Numbered from the stretch's first letter, positions 43,010 through 53,200 are shown. The stretch is 64,000 nucleotides of DNA from Bombella apis (GCF_018221685.1 NZ_JAGJTM010000004.1:62001-126000); one strand, 5' to 3'. Numbers and translations are program-made. Notes: a model not told the origin generated them from the sequence alone.

Positions 43010-44293
43010 TCAGTGGGATGGACGTGCGGAGAGCTGCACGGCCCATAGCTGGGCCAGATTGTTGGCAGTCCCCTCGCCATCCATGCTGCTGAAGAGCTGG
43101 AGGGCTTCTGTCCGGCGTCCGGCGTCCATCATGGCCATGCCCAGGGAGAGGCGGGCGAGGTCCGGCTGGTGGGGCTGTTTCCCCAGCCCCTGTTGCATGA
43201 GGGCCAGACCCTGATCCACCTGTCCGTTGAGGACAAGGTTGTATCCGGCTGTCAGGGAGGGGCCCGCCTCGGTGGAGGTTTTGGCTTTTTCTACCATGGC
43301 GGGGAGGCTGGTGCGGGCTTCTGCGGCACGTTGAGCCACGAAAGCCCGGAAATGCGCCTGGGCTTCTGCCCCGGTGCCAGTTCCCAGCAGGTGGCGGGCA
43401 TAGCCTTCATCCAGAAGGTTCAGGGCCAGCTGGGGCAGCTCCATCTGCACGGCCCGCTCTGCCATGTCCTGAAACTCGGCCGGGCTGGTCAGCAGGCCAG
43501 TGGCCAGGCGCAGACGCTGGAGATTGAAGACCATGCGTGGCGTGAGGGAATGGTCGGTTGTCAGGTCATGGATCAGCATCTGCCAGTACTGGGGTCGGGC
43601 ATGATATTTCACCAGTTTGACATAGATGCCTGTCTTGCCCGCCGTGTCATGCAGCTGGTCGTAAGCGGCGGCGAGCATCTGGAGCTGGTTTTCCGCCGGA
43701 ATCTGTCCAGCCTTCCGGTCGGCGGCCAGCATGGCCCGGCCTGCCTCCACCGTGCCCTTCCAGTCCTGCTGGAGATAGTGGCACTGGAGGAGAAGGGTCT
43801 GCATCTGCTGGTTCGGGCCGACTTCCTTCAGATAACGGCTGGCTGCGTTGGCGGCACTGGCATAGTCACGGGCTCCATAGGCCAGACTGGCCTGCGCCAT
43901 GAGCATCTGCTGCCGTGCGGCCGGAGTGGTGCGGCTGTTCCTAATGAGGGTTTCATAGGCCTTCAGTGCGACAGGGACATTGCCCGCCTGGCTGGCCGCC
44001 GCTGCCCGCATCTGGGCGATGACGTAGCTTTCATAGTCGCTCTTTCCTGCCACGGCATCAGCAGCATTGACGAACTCCAGGGCTTTGGCTGGCTGATGGC
44101 TGGACAGAGCCGACTGTGCATTCTGGAGCTGCGTGCCGACCTCCCGGCCCAGCTCATCCTCTGCCTGCGCTGCCCCGATGAGCAGGCGGGTGGGAGCCTG
44201 CCCGGAGATGGGGGACAGGCAGGAGAGGGCAGACAGGCCAAACATGCCAGCCAGCAGCCAGCCGTGCGGGTGTTTCGGGTTTGGCAGGCTCAT
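43010..44293 (-). CDS. TPR-type exported protein of the TonB operon
   Basis: 427 residues with a signal peptide (WLLAGMFGLSALSCLSPISG to AQA). Helical repeats run along the length: AKALEFVNAADAVAGKSDYE, ALKAYETLIRNSR, YASAANAASRYLKEVG, LDEGYARHLLGTG and ARLSLGMAMMDAGRRTEAL. It follows exbD by 3 bp. Similar TPR proteins occur with Ton/Exb clusters and probably scaffold the envelope complex. The exact role is unknown. Confidence 0.78.
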   Translation of the reverse strand: MSLPNPKHPHGWLLAGMFGLSALSCLSPISGQAPTRLLIGAAQAEDELGREVGTQLQNAQSALSSHQPAKALEFVNAADAVAGKSDYESYVIAQMRAAAASQAGNVPVALKAYETLIRNSRTTPAARQQMLMAQASLAYGARDYASAANAASRYLKEVGPNQQMQTLLLQCHYLQQDWKGTVEAGRAMLAADRKAGQIPAENQLQMLAAAYDQLHDTAGKTGIYVKLVKYHARPQYWQMLIHDLTTDHSLTPRMVFNLQRLRLATGLLTSPAEFQDMAERAVQMELPQLALNLLDEGYARHLLGTGTGAEAQAHFRAFVAQRAAEARTSLPAMVEKAKTSTEAGPSLTAGYNLVLNGQVDQGLALMQQGLGKQPHQPDLARLSLGMAMMDAGRRTEALQLFSSMDGEGTANNLAQLWAVQLSARPSH

Positions 44294-44296
44294 GGG

Positions 44297-44737
44297 TTAC
44301 TGTCCTTCCACAAACTGGTCCAGACCAACAATGCCCAGCTTCGTCACGCCAAGGCGCTGGGCGTCCGCCATCACATGGGCCACGGTCTTGTAGGTGGCAA
44401 GACGGTCGGGACGGATATGGATCTCCGGCTGCTCACCTGTCACGGGATGGACGGCCCCGTTCAGATGGGCCTGAAGGTCCTCCTCCGAGGTGATGGGCGT
44501 GTCATTCCAGCTCAGCGTATTGTCATAGCTGATGCCAATTGTTGCAACCTGTGGCTGTATTGCAGAGGGTGGTGGATCGCCCTGGGGGAGGTCGATCGCT
44601 ACGGAATGGGTCTGAAGCGGGATGGTGATGATGAGCATGATGAGCAGCACCAGCATCACGTCGATCAACGGTGTCGTGTTGATGTCGACAATGGCTTCAT
44701 CTTCATGAGTGCTGCCCGTACCAACGTTCATGGCCAT
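44297..44737 (-). CDS. exbD: ExbD/TolR biopolymer transport protein (second copy)
   Basis: 146 residues. One transmembrane helix with the essential Asp (INTTPLIDVMLVLLIMLIITI) carries the ExbD/TolR signature. The periplasmic domain is IHIRPDRLATYKTVAHVMADAQRLGV. The start at 44737 has GGAG upstream. It is the second of two tandem exbD genes, sharing INTTPL[IV]DVMLVLLI with the first but diverged elsewhere. Confidence 0.93.
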   Translation of the reverse strand: MAMNVGTGSTHEDEAIVDINTTPLIDVMLVLLIMLIITIPLQTHSVAIDLPQGDPPPSAIQPQVATIGISYDNTLSWNDTPITSEEDLQAHLNGAVHPVTGEQPEIHIRPDRLATYKTVAHVMADAQRLGVTKLGIVGLDQFVEGQ

Positions 44738-44850
44738 GAGGAATCTCCAAAAACTGTCTGCCTCGGGCGTCATGCCCCGGTGAACCGGGCCGGGGAGAAC
44801 CGGCAGGAAGGGCCCCCACCCGGCAGGGCAGGGGCCGGAAAGACCACAGG

Positions 44851-45273
44851 TCAGTCGTACGGCTGCTCTGTGATGAAGTCAACGTGCTGGATGCCTGCCT
44901 CCTGGCAAGCCGCCACGATCTTGCCAATGGGCATGTACTGGGCCGAACCGTCCCCGCGGATCTGTATCTGCGGCTGGGGCTGCTGGCGTGCTGCTTCCAT
45001 GAGACGGCTGACAAGCACCTTGTGGTCCCCGATGGGCTGTGTGTTCCAGTAGGTCTGCCCATCCGCCGTGACAGCCAGCACGATGTTGCCAGGCTTGGTC
45101 TGGGTTGGCTGGTTGCGGTCTACCGGCAGCTTGACCTTTACGGTGTGCGTGGCCACCGGGATGGTGATGAGGAAGATGATGAGCAGCACCAGCATGACGT
45201 CAACCAGCGGTGTCGTGTTGATGGCTGATACCACCTCGCCATCATCACCCATGTCTCCGGTGTTGAATGCCAT
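44851..45273 (-). CDS. exbD: ExbD/TolR biopolymer transport protein (first copy)
   Basis: 140 residues. INTTPLVDVMLVLLIIFLITI holds the proton-carrying Asp, and the C-terminal domain contains QIQIRGDGSAQYMPIGKIVAA. It lies 3 bp after exbB and 113 bp before the second exbD. With ExbB it forms the proton channel that drives TonB. Confidence 0.94.
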   Translation of the reverse strand: MAFNTGDMGDDGEVVSAINTTPLVDVMLVLLIIFLITIPVATHTVKVKLPVDRNQPTQTKPGNIVLAVTADGQTYWNTQPIGDHKVLVSRLMEAARQQPQPQIQIRGDGSAQYMPIGKIVAACQEAGIQHVDFITEQPYD

Positions 45274-45276
45274 GGT

Positions 45277-46323
45277 TCAGATCCGCTCGTTCGTGGTTGT
45301 CGTGGTCGGGCTGTTATCCTTCGTGCTGTTGAACACGGCGTCATGACGGTAACCGCCGATCAGGACGGAATGAAGGTCGGACCCGAAGTTGCGGACACGG
45401 TCCATCGCACCCTTGTTGCGACGGACGAGCAGGTTGTAGCCCAGCACGGCCGGCACGGCCGTGGCCAGACCGATGGCTGTCATGATCAGGGATTCACCGA
45501 CAGGACCGGCCACCTTGTCGATGGAGGCCTGGCCGGCAATGCCAATGGCTGTCAGGGCATGATAGATACCCCAGACCGTACCGAACAGCCCGATGAAGGG
45601 GGAGGTGGAGCCGACCGTACCAAGGAAGGCCAGCCCGCCCTGAAGACGTGTGTTGATGGTCTCCAGCGCCCGCTGGATGGACATGCTCGTCCATGACTGG
45701 AGGTCGATGGAATCCCGCATGGAGCCTTCATGATGGCGTGCTGCCACGATGCCGGTCTCGGCAATGTAGCGGAAGGGGGAATCCGCCTTCAGTGTCTGTG
45801 CCCCTTCCTGGATGGTCTTCTGTGTCCAGAAGGTCTGGTTGACGGCCCTGGAGGCCCGGAAGAGGCGGGATTGTTCAAGGAATTTGCTGATCATGATGAT
45901 CCATGTCCCCAGAGACATGATGGCCATGATGAGCAGGACGCCACGGGCGATGATGTCACCGTTTTTCCAGAGTGCACCCAGCCCGTAGGGGTTTTCCTTC
46001 GGTGCTTCCTCGGTCGGTTTTTCACTGACCGGCGTAGCGGTGACCGGGGTGCCGCTTTCAGCACCAGCTGGCGGAGCAGCGGGTGTGGCCCCTGCTGGTG
46101 CCGTGGCCGGTGCAGCCCCGGCGGGGGGAACTGCGGGTGTGGTGCCTGCGGGAGGCTGGGCTGTCATCGTGGTCCCGGCGGGCGGAGCGGCCGGGGCAGC
46201 GTCCTGCGCAAAAGCGGTGGAGGCCAGCGGCATGGCAGCCAGAGTCAGGGCCAGGGCCGTGCCATAGACAGCGTGCGCCCGGGGCGCAGCAACAGTTACG
46301 GGGAGGCGGAACAGTCTGGTCAT
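45277..46323 (-). CDS. exbB: ExbB/TolQ proton-channel protein with Ala/Pro-rich N-terminal extension
   Basis: 348 residues. Unlike E. coli ExbB it begins with a cleavable-looking signal (VYGTALALTLAAMPLASTAFA) and a 60-residue low-complexity stretch of PPAG/TPA repeats. The ExbB core of three transmembrane helices follows: GVLLIMAIMSLGTWIIMISKF, then GGLAFLGTVGSTSPFIGLFGTVWG and TAIGLATAVPAVLGYN, given in part. The ATG at 46323 is preferred because AAGGA stands 10 nt upstream, while the ATG at 46332 is too close. Operon: tonB-exbB-exbD-exbD-TPR. Confidence 0.93.
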   Translation of the reverse strand: MTRLFRLPVTVAAPRAHAVYGTALALTLAAMPLASTAFAQDAAPAAPPAGTTMTAQPPAGTTPAVPPAGAAPATAPAGATPAAPPAGAESGTPVTATPVSEKPTEEAPKENPYGLGALWKNGDIIARGVLLIMAIMSLGTWIIMISKFLEQSRLFRASRAVNQTFWTQKTIQEGAQTLKADSPFRYIAETGIVAARHHEGSMRDSIDLQSWTSMSIQRALETINTRLQGGLAFLGTVGSTSPFIGLFGTVWGIYHALTAIGIAGQASIDKVAGPVGESLIMTAIGLATAVPAVLGYNLLVRRNKGAMDRVRNFGSDLHSVLIGGYRHDAVFNSTKDNSPTTTTTNERI

Positions 46324-46525
46324 GAATCCCATATCCTTGTCTAAAAAAGCACCAGTCTGGAGGTGCTGCACCGGTGGGAGAAACCTCCCGTATCGGTCTC
46401 CCTGTCATTCCTGCCATCCATGGCAGGTCGGGACAATGTGAAAACGTCTGCTACCCTGCCCCCGCAGGGGTGGCCCGTTTGGGGCAGGGCAGCTTCATGC
46501 TGGTCTGTGCTGGCTCAGAATGGCT

Positions 46526-47215
46526 TCATTCATCACCAAGGGTAAAGTCCACATGCAGGACGTGGTTGTGTTCCACGACTGGCTGCCCACCCACCACGGC
46601 TGGCTGGTAGCGGACTGGTGAACGCTCGAGGAAGTCCAGCGCACTTTCGGCAAAATCGTGCCCGCCCTTGACGCTCAGCAGCTTGCAGTTGGCCGGTTTG
46701 CCGTTGGTGAGGATGTCGCAGGAGGCCGTCACGGAGCCCTCACGGCTTTCCTCCTGTGCTTCCTCTGGATATTCCGGCCGTACATTGTTGATGGGCATGG
46801 CACCAGCGGAGTGGTCACTTTCAGACGAGCTGTTGCTGGAGCTTGCCGACGGTGCCGCTGCTGAAGACTGGGCCGGGGCCGATGGTGCAGGCTGGGGTGC
46901 CGCCGCCTTCGGTTTGGGGGCTTTCTGGTGGCTGTGCTGGATCGGCGGTTTGGGGGGGGGGGCCACCCTGATCTTGGGAGGGGGGATATAAGGTGGCGGC
47001 GGTTGCACCATCACCGGCTGCGGTGGTGGTGGAGGCGGCGGCGGTGGGGGAGCCTCCGCAATGACACGTGTCTGGATGGGAGGATGCGAGGGTTCCTGCT
47101 TTTCCATCCTGGTAAGTGTCAAGGCATAGACCACCAGCCCGATGGCCAGAAAAGCCACGACAACAGCGACGATGTAATCCGTCGGTTTGCGTTGCTGGGC
47201 GGCATAGCTTCTCAT
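46526..47215 (-). CDS. tonB: TonB energy-transducing protein
   Basis: 229 residues. One N-terminal transmembrane helix (IVAVVVAFLAIGLVVYALTL) is followed by a periplasm-spanning Pro-rich linker (ten Pro in a row, then PPPP and KPP repeats), a Ser/Ala linker and the C-terminal TonB domain (PEYPEEAQEESREGSVTASC, then ALDFLERSPVRYQPAVVGG). It transmits the proton-motive force to outer-membrane receptors such as the one at 59745. A run of 11 C's on the coding strand (46952-46962) lies in the linker. It is first in its operon. Confidence 0.94.
   Translation of the reverse strand: MRSYAAQQRKPTDYIVAVVVAFLAIGLVVYALTLTRMEKQEPSHPPIQTRVIAEAPPPPPPPPPPQPVMVQPPPPYIPPPKIRVAPPPKPPIQHSHQKAPKPKAAAPQPAPSAPAQSSAAAPSASSSNSSSESDHSAGAMPINNVRPEYPEEAQEESREGSVTASCDILTNGKPANCKLLSVKGGHDFAESALDFLERSPVRYQPAVVGGQPVVEHNHVLHVDFTLGDE
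46952..46962 (-). repeat. C11 homopolymer inside tonB
   Basis: Eleven G's on the plus strand (C's on the coding strand) encode part of APPP in the linker. The reading frame is intact at this length. Tracts this long are prone to slippage in replication and to miscalls in sequencing. Confidence 0.9.
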
Positions 47216-47432
47216 TCCAAAACCTTCTTACCCTTTTCCACGCCGCAGGTCCGGCGCTTCTTCCCGGCAGGGCAGGCCTGCCAGCATGACTGGTACCCTC
47301 ACAAGACGGGACGTGCCCGTACGGGGGAGGGGAAAAACCTTGTGCCGCATCACGGGCACGGCCCCATGCCGATTCCTTCTCCTCGTCCCTGGCGGTCAGG
47401 CCCTGCCCGGTAAGGGGAGACAGCAAAGCAGC

Positions 47433-47448
47433 ACGGGAACGTTCCCGT
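47433..47448. promoter_or_regulatory. 16-bp perfect palindrome upstream of tonB
   Basis: ACGGGAACGTTCCCGT, 218 bp before the tonB start. It is an operator-like site; the regulator is unknown. Confidence 0.5.
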
Positions 47449-47735
47449 ATCGGTTCCTTTACCAATGGCCCAAGCCGCCCCTTTGATGCAAGGGCTCTCA
47501 TGCGACTCTTTCGCAGGATCGCCTGTGCATAAATAGGGGCATATCTGTGGATATTTTTTGAGGAAACCGGAAAAACGGCAGTTTATGGACGATTGTGAAA
47601 GGTTTTTCGTGGCTGTGATGATGCCCGGCCTGTGAATTGTTTTGGTTGGTCCTTCTTATGAAAAAAACATATTTTTTTGATGATTGATATTAAATACGAT
47701 ATTTAATCGTTTTATTGGTGGAAAAAGCTACCATT

Positions 47736-47776
47736 AAGAGAGGGGACATGAACCAGAATGTCATGCCCCCTCTCTT
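47736..47776 (-). terminator. Hairpin downstream of prfB
   Basis: AAGAGAGGGG (47736-47745) pairs with CCCCTCTCTT (47767-47776), with an inner GACAT/ATGTC. It is strong but lacks a U tract on the minus strand. Confidence 0.65.
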
Positions 47777-47815
47777 GCGGTCTGCTCCGGGTGAGTGCCC
47801 CCGTGTCAGACGGGT

Positions 47816-48947
47816 TTACTGTGCCGTGGCGCTGGCCTCGGAGCGTGTGGCGCTCACACGCTGGGCCAGAGATGCTGCCATGAATTCATCCAGATCGCCA
47901 TCGAGCACAGCATCAGGGTTGCCCTTCTCGATGTTGGTCCGCAGGTCCTTGACGAGCTGATACGGCGCCAGAACGTAGGACCGTATCTGGTGCCCCCAGC
48001 CGATGTCCGTCTTGGCGGCCTCGGCGGCGGAGGCCTCGGCCTCCCGCTTCTGAAGTTCGGCCTCATAGAGGCGGGCCTTCAGCATTTCCATGGCCGTAGC
48101 CCGGTTGCGGTGCTGGGACCGGTCCGTCTGGCAGGCCACGACGATACCTGTCGGGATGTGGGTGATGCGGATGGCGGAGTCCGTCTTGTTGACGTGCTGC
48201 CCACCAGCCCCGGAGGCCCGGAACGTATCCACACGGAGGTCGGAATCGATGATCTCGATTTCGATGGAATCATCCACAACAGGTGAGATGTAGATGGAGG
48301 CAAAGGAGGTCTGCCGCCGTGCAGCGGAGTCGAAGGGGGAGATGCGCACGAGGCGATGCACCCCGGCTTCCGTCTTCAGCCAGCCATAGGCATTGGGACC
48401 GCTGACGAGGATCGTGGCGGATTTCAGCCCGGCCTGTTCCCCTTCACTGCTTTCCATCAGAGAGACCTTGTAGCCATGCTTTTCGGACCAGCGGGTATAC
48501 ATCCGCAGCAGCATCTCGGCCCAGTCCTGCGCTTCCGTACCGCCAGCACCGGCATTGACCTCAAGATAGCAGTCATTGCTATCGGCTTCACCGGAGAGGA
48601 GGCTTTCCGTCTCACGCTGCTGGGCCTGGGCGGCGAGGCTGCGCAGGGTGGCGAGGCCTTCCTGCACCACGGTGTCGTCATTTTCCATCTCGGCCAGCTC
48701 GACAAGGTCCAGCGTGTCCTGCACGTCGGCCTCCAGAGCCTCGACCCCTTCGATCTGGTTGGCGAGCATCGTGCGCTCACGCATCAGTTTCTGGGCGGCG
48801 TCCGGGTTGTTCCAGAGGTCCGGGTCTTCAGAGAGATGGTTCAGTTCGGCAAGGCGTGTTTTGGCGACATCCCAGTCAAAGATGCCTCCTCAGCAGTGCC
48901 ACCGACTGCTTGATCTGTTCGGAGAGGGCTTCGGTCTCAGCCGACAT
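47816..48947 (-). CDS. prfB: Peptide chain release factor 2, with programmed +1 frameshift
   Basis: RF2 releases peptides at UGA and UAA. The gene starts at 48947 ([19 protein letters not shown]), reads RRHL, meets an in-frame TGA at 48878-48876 and continues in the +1 frame as [14 protein letters not shown] to 47816. The total is about 376 residues, the normal RF2 length. The stop-codon-recognising SPF tripeptide ([11 protein letters not shown]) and the catalytic GGQ (GAGGQHVNK) are present. The frameshift autoregulates RF2 level, so this gene is intact and must not be called broken or started at 48784. Confidence 0.97.
48875..48890 (-). promoter_or_regulatory. prfB recoding site
   Basis: On the minus strand AGGAGG-CAT-CTT-TGA-C: an internal Shine-Dalgarno, a 3-nt spacer, the slippery CTT and the UGA followed by C. 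It matches the classic RF2 site. Confidence 0.97.
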
Positions 48948-48986
48948 CAGGCGTTCTCCTGCTTTCTTCAGGTTGATGTTGCTGCT

Positions 48987-51545
48987 TTAGTATAGACCAC
49001 CGACGCCAATGTCACCTCCCTCTGCCGGGTTTGCTTTCTCCTGGGGCGGTGCTGCAGGCAGGGAAGCAGGGGCATGTGAGGGCATGGTTCCATCCAGCGG
49101 GTCGGTGATGGTACCATTGCTGGACGGGCTGGAGCTGGGCATGTCCGTCTCGGAATCAGGAATCATGTCCGCACCGGTGTCAGCAGCGGTAAGGGCCTGT
49201 GTTCCGGCTCCGAAACCATGCAGCGGCACGGAGGCTCCCGGAATCTGGTTCGGTTTGAAGGCATCCGTGGCACGGATGCGCCCTGTATCATATTCCGCCA
49301 GCGTGATGCCGTCCGGTGCGGGGAACTCCAGCCGGGGCCGGGTGGCGAAGACGGCCTTCATGATGCCGTTCCAGATCGGCCCGGCCAGATGGCCGCCTGT
49401 TTCATTCTTGCCCAGGCTGCGGGGCGCATCATAGCCGATCCACACCACGGTGACGGTGTCGGGAGAGAACCCGGCGAACCAGGCATCATGATAGTCCTGA
49501 CTGGTACCGGTCTTCCCGGCGATGGGGCGGTCGATTCCCACGCCAGCCCGTACGCCCGTGCCACGGGCGATGACATCCCGCATCATGGTGGTGATCTGGA
49601 AGGCACTCTGCGGCGAGGCCAGGACCGGACGGCCATCATGGATGACGGGCATCCCGTTTTCTGTTGTCACGGTACGCCGGTTGGCCTGGTTGCGCCAGAT
49701 GATGGTGCCATCAGGATTCTGGATGTAGTCGATCAGGCTGGGGGTGATGCTGTGGCCACCGTTGGCGATGGCCGCATAGGCCCCGGCCTCCCGCAGGACG
49801 GTGGTCTCCACGGCCCCGAGGGCAGCGGGCAGGTAGGGTGGCATGTTGTCCACCATGCCGGACCGTACGGCCATGTCGCTGACGGCCTTCATGCCCAGAT
49901 GGGCCGCCACACGGATGGTCACGAGGTTGCGGCTTTCCCGCAGGGCATCATGCAGGGTAGTGGGTCCCCAGTTGTCGTGTTCGTAATTCTGTGGCTTCCA
50001 GTCTCCGAAACTGATGGGAGAATCATCGAATGTTTCGGAGGGGGAAATGTCCCGTTCCATCGCTGCCAGATAGACCAGCGGCTTGAAAGAAGACCCCGGC
50101 TGGCGCTGCGCCTGCGTGACACGGTTGAACTGGCTCTGCTGGAAGGACCAGCCCCCCACGAGGGCCAGGACACGCCCCGTATGGGCATCCAGCGTAACGG
50201 TCGCCCCTTCCACCTGCGGAATCTGCTCCAGGGCGGCGGAGCCGTCATCCTGCGGCTCGATCATCACGAGGTCACCCGTCTGAAGCGGATGGGTGCGGCG
50301 GCTCCATGTTTCGTCTGTCTTGCGAAGCGTGGCAGTGTGGGCCTCATGCGCCTTCACCCAGCCGACACGGGGTGCTGGTGTTGTGGAGAGGACGACGGCC
50401 AGACGCCATGTGGACAGCATGCCAGCCGGATTTTTCTGCCGGGCCATGCTGCCCTGCCAGTCTGCCATGGCGTCACCGTCCAGATGGCCGACAGCCCCGT
50501 GCCAGCCCTCATGGGTGCGGGCATAGGCCATCAGCCCTTCCCGCAGCAGTTTCGTGCTGACCTGCTGGAGGTGCGGGTCGAGGCTGGTATGGACGTCCAG
50601 CCCGCCTTCCGTTGTCTGTTCCTCATTATAGAGGGATGTCAGCTGGCGGCGGACTTCCGCAGCGAACCATTCGGACCCTGCAAGCGGACCGAAGCGCACC
50701 TGCCCTTGCGGCACGAGCGGGTCCTGCTTGGCCTGCTGGGCTTCATCGGCAGGGATGGCGTGGGTTTCGCCCATCCGGTCCAGCACCCAGTTGCGCCGCC
50801 ACATGGCCGCTTTGGGGTGGAGGAACGGATTATAGTTGCTGGGGGATTTGGGCATGCTGGCGAGCATCGCCGCCTCGGCATCGCTCAGCTGGTCCAGCGT
50901 CTTGTTGAAGTAGGTCTGCGCCGCCGCCTCGACCCCGTAGGCTCCGTTCCCCAGATAGATGCCGTTCAGGTAGATTTCCAGAATCCGGTCCTTGGAAAGC
51001 GTGTGCTCGATCCGCATGGCGAGCAGGGCTTCCCGCACCTTCCGTTCGATGGTCAGGCTGTTGTTGTTCAGCAGCATGACCTTGGCCACCTGCTGGGTGA
51101 TGGTCGAGGCCCCCAGAGGCCGTTTGCCCTGATGGGTGAGGATGCTGAAGATGTCCGTCACGCCCGCCCGCAGCATGGCCAGCGGGTCCACGCCGCCATG
51201 GGAATAGAAATTCTGGTCCTCCGCCGCAATGAAGGCATTGCGGACGAGCGGGGGAATGGCCCGGATGGGCACATAGATGCGCCGCTCGTGGGACAGCTCC
51301 GCCATGAGCTGGTCATCGGCCGTGTACAGTCGGCTGACCACGGGCGGCTTGTAATGCTGGAGAGCGTCCACGCTGGGCAGATTGGCGCTGAGATGGGCAT
51401 ACAGTCCCACCCCTGTGAGAATGACGGCAGAAACGCCAAACGTACCGATGCCAAGGGCAGCCCCCAGCAGAAACCGCCAGCGGCGGAAACGGGGCTTCTG
51501 GGATGGTGAGGGCGGGCTGTCTGGCAGCATGGGGGAACGCTTCAT
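48987..51545 (-). CDS. mrcA: Penicillin-binding protein 1A (bifunctional transglycosylase/transpeptidase)
   Basis: 852 residues. One N-terminal transmembrane helix ([21 protein letters not shown]) anchors it. The GT51 glycosyltransferase has the catalytic Glu in [16 protein letters not shown] and then STITQQVAK. The transpeptidase has SxxK in [12 protein letters not shown], SxN in SRNLVT and KTG in [10 protein letters not shown]. It polymerises and cross-links peptidoglycan. It ends with a Pro/Ser/Ala-rich tail of about 90 residues. The gene sits 39 bp upstream of prfB on the same strand. Confidence 0.96.
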   Translation of the reverse strand: MKRSPMLPDSPPSPSQKPRFRRWRFLLGAALGIGTFGVSAVILTGVGLYAHLSANLPSVDALQHYKPPVVSRLYTADDQLMAELSHERRIYVPIRAIPPLVRNAFIAAEDQNFYSHGGVDPLAMLRAGVTDIFSILTHQGKRPLGASTITQQVAKVMLLNNNSLTIERKVREALLAMRIEHTLSKDRILEIYLNGIYLGNGAYGVEAAAQTYFNKTLDQLSDAEAAMLASMPKSPSNYNPFLHPKAAMWRRNWVLDRMGETHAIPADEAQQAKQDPLVPQGQVRFGPLAGSEWFAAEVRRQLTSLYNEEQTTEGGLDVHTSLDPHLQQVSTKLLREGLMAYARTHEGWHGAVGHLDGDAMADWQGSMARQKNPAGMLSTWRLAVVLSTTPAPRVGWVKAHEAHTATLRKTDETWSRRTHPLQTGDLVMIEPQDDGSAALEQIPQVEGATVTLDAHTGRVLALVGGWSFQQSQFNRVTQAQRQPGSSFKPLVYLAAMERDISPSETFDDSPISFGDWKPQNYEHDNWGPTTLHDALRESRNLVTIRVAAHLGMKAVSDMAVRSGMVDNMPPYLPAALGAVETTVLREAGAYAAIANGGHSITPSLIDYIQNPDGTIIWRNQANRRTVTTENGMPVIHDGRPVLASPQSAFQITTMMRDVIARGTGVRAGVGIDRPIAGKTGTSQDYHDAWFAGFSPDTVTVVWIGYDAPRSLGKNETGGHLAGPIWNGIMKAVFATRPRLEFPAPDGITLAEYDTGRIRATDAFKPNQIPGASVPLHGFGAGTQALTAADTGADMIPDSETDMPSSSPSSNGTITDPLDGTMPSHAPASLPAAPPQEKANPAEGGDIGVGGLY

Positions 51546-51719
51546 GCCCTCCCTATAACATGGCCTGCAAAAGAACGGGAAGAAGCAGAGTGTTGCCTGT
51601 TTTTTATGGGTGGGTATGGCCGAGGGGACGGGGGCTGCCTATGGTGGTGCCCTGTCATGGGGTGGCTGGTCCAGTCCCGCCCATGTGGATTTTCTGAAGA
51701 GATTCGAGGAAGCTGTTTC

Positions 51720-52442
51720 ATGTTCGAACGTCCCTCCGGCCGTACTGACGACGCCCTTCGCCCGGTTACCATCGAGACCGGTTTTTCCACTCATGCGGAA
51801 GGGTCCGCCCTGATCCGTGTCGGCGGGACGGAGGTGCTCTGCACCGCTTCCGTCGAGACACGGGTCCCGCCATTCCTGCGGGGCCAGGGCCAGGGCTGGG
51901 TCACGGCGGAATATGGGATGCTGCCCCGTGCCACCCACACCCGTGGTTCCCGCGAGGCCGCCCGTGGCAAGCAGTCCGGCCGCACGCAGGAGATCCAGCG
52001 TCTCATCGGCCGTTCCCTGCGGGCCTGTGTGGACCTCAAGGCTCTGGGCGAGTGCATGATCACGCTGGACTGTGACGTGCTGAACGCCGATGGCGGCACA
52101 CGCTGTGCCTCCATTACCGGGGCGTGGGTGGCTCTGGCCATCGCTCTGGAAGGCATGGGCAAGTCGAAGGCGCTGACGGGGCAGGTGGCTGCCGTGTCCT
52201 GCGGGCTGACGGATGCCGGGCCGGTGCTGGACCTTGATTATGCGGAAGACAGCACGGCACAGGCTGATACCAATTTCGTTCTGACCGCTGATGGCGGCAT
52301 CGTGGAAATTCAGGGTACGGCAGAAGAACGACCCTTCCGGCCTGAAGAATTCCAGATTCTGTTTGGTCTGGCCCAGAAAGGTGCAAAGGAGCTGTTCGCC
52401 GTACAGAAGGAGGCCCTGGCCCGCAGGAAGAAAGGTGCATGA
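51720..52442 (+). CDS. rph: Ribonuclease PH
   Basis: A phosphorolytic 3'-to-5' exoribonuclease that trims tRNA 3' ends. 240 residues from [15 protein letters not shown], behind [22 protein letters not shown] and the phosphate-binding [17 protein letters not shown] are signature segments; [16 protein letters not shown] and DLDYAED give the metal-binding Asp residues. The stop overlaps the rdgB start (ATGA). An in-frame extension to 51606 is not expected to be translated. Confidence 0.97.
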   Translation: MFERPSGRTDDALRPVTIETGFSTHAEGSALIRVGGTEVLCTASVETRVPPFLRGQGQGWVTAEYGMLPRATHTRGSREAARGKQSGRTQEIQRLIGRSLRACVDLKALGECMITLDCDVLNADGGTRCASITGAWVALAIALEGMGKSKALTGQVAAVSCGLTDAGPVLDLDYAEDSTAQADTNFVLTADGGIVEIQGTAEERPFRPEEFQILFGLAQKGAKELFAVQKEALARRKKGA

Positions 52443-53062
52443 TGAGCGGGCAGGATTCTGGCCGCCGTCTGGAGCGTGGCAGCGAGATTGTTCTGGCAAG
52501 TCACAATGAAGGCAAGCTGCGGGAATTTTCTCTCCTGCTGGCAGAGAGCGGCATCACGGTTCGCTCGGCTGCCGAACTGAACCTGCCAGAGCCTGAAGAG
52601 ACGGCTGCCGACTTTGAGGGCAATGCGCTCATCAAGGCGGAAGCCGCTGCCAGGGCAACGGGCCTGCCGGCACTGGCCGATGATTCCGGCTTCTGCGTGG
52701 CGGCATTGGATGGCAGACCGGGCGTCTATTCTGCCCGCTGGGCAGGCCCGCAGCGGGACATGATACTGGCGATGAACCGTGTGCATGAGGAGATGCAGGC
52801 CAGCGGGTCGGCTGACAAGGCAGCGTCGTTTGTGGTGGTGCTGTGTCTGGCATGGCCGGATGGGACGCATCGCTTCGTACGGGGTGAGTGTCGGGGGCAG
52901 GTCTCATGGCCACCGAGGGGGACGCATGGGCATGGTTATGACCCCATCTTCATTCCTGAAGGAGAAAGCCGCACGTTTGCCGAGATGGCCGAAACGGAGA
53001 AAAACCGCTTCAGCCATCGTGGGCAGGCGATGCAGCAGTTTCTGAAAGAGTGCGTAGCCTGA
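52439..53062 (+). CDS. rdgB: XTP/dITP pyrophosphatase
   Basis: Hydrolyses non-canonical purine triphosphates, keeping them out of DNA. 207 residues: [47 protein letters not shown] (here in part), [12 protein letters not shown] and [13 protein letters not shown] are all conserved. It is translationally coupled to rph, a common pairing, and a strong terminator follows. Confidence 0.97.
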   Translation: MMSGQDSGRRLERGSEIVLASHNEGKLREFSLLLAESGITVRSAAELNLPEPEETAADFEGNALIKAEAAARATGLPALADDSGFCVAALDGRPGVYSARWAGPQRDMILAMNRVHEEMQASGSADKAASFVVVLCLAWPDGTHRFVRGECRGQVSWPPRGTHGHGYDPIFIPEGESRTFAEMAETEKNRFSHRGQAMQQFLKECVA

Positions 53063-53084
53063 TTGTAATAGTGGCTGTGTAGGG

Positions 53085-53126
53085 GATGGGTACGGCACCA
53101 TTGGTGGCTGTGCCCATCTTTTTTTT
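53085..53126 (+). terminator. Terminator of rph-rdgB
   Basis: GATGGG...GGCACC-ATT-GGTGGC...CCCATC, a nearly perfect long stem, followed by T8. Confidence 0.93.
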
Positions 53127-53200
53127 GGCCATGGGAACGTGATGGATGAGAGAAAAGTTAATTCACGTCTTCACATGGGTAATAAAATGAGATTTAATAA

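Larger units (their letters stand above)
47216..47815. other. 600-bp intergenic region between tonB and prfB
   Basis: No plausible gene. The part near tonB is G/C-rich with palindromes, including CCCGTACGGG (47316-47325) and the 16-bp palindrome at 47433. The middle (47510-47720) is A/T-rich with long T and A runs. The prfB terminator is at 47736. Promoters for tonB must lie here. Confidence 0.6.

Noticed and set aside
47816..48784. prfB as a truncated gene or pseudogene
   Set aside because: The missing N-terminus is found upstream in the other frame, joined by a textbook recoding site.
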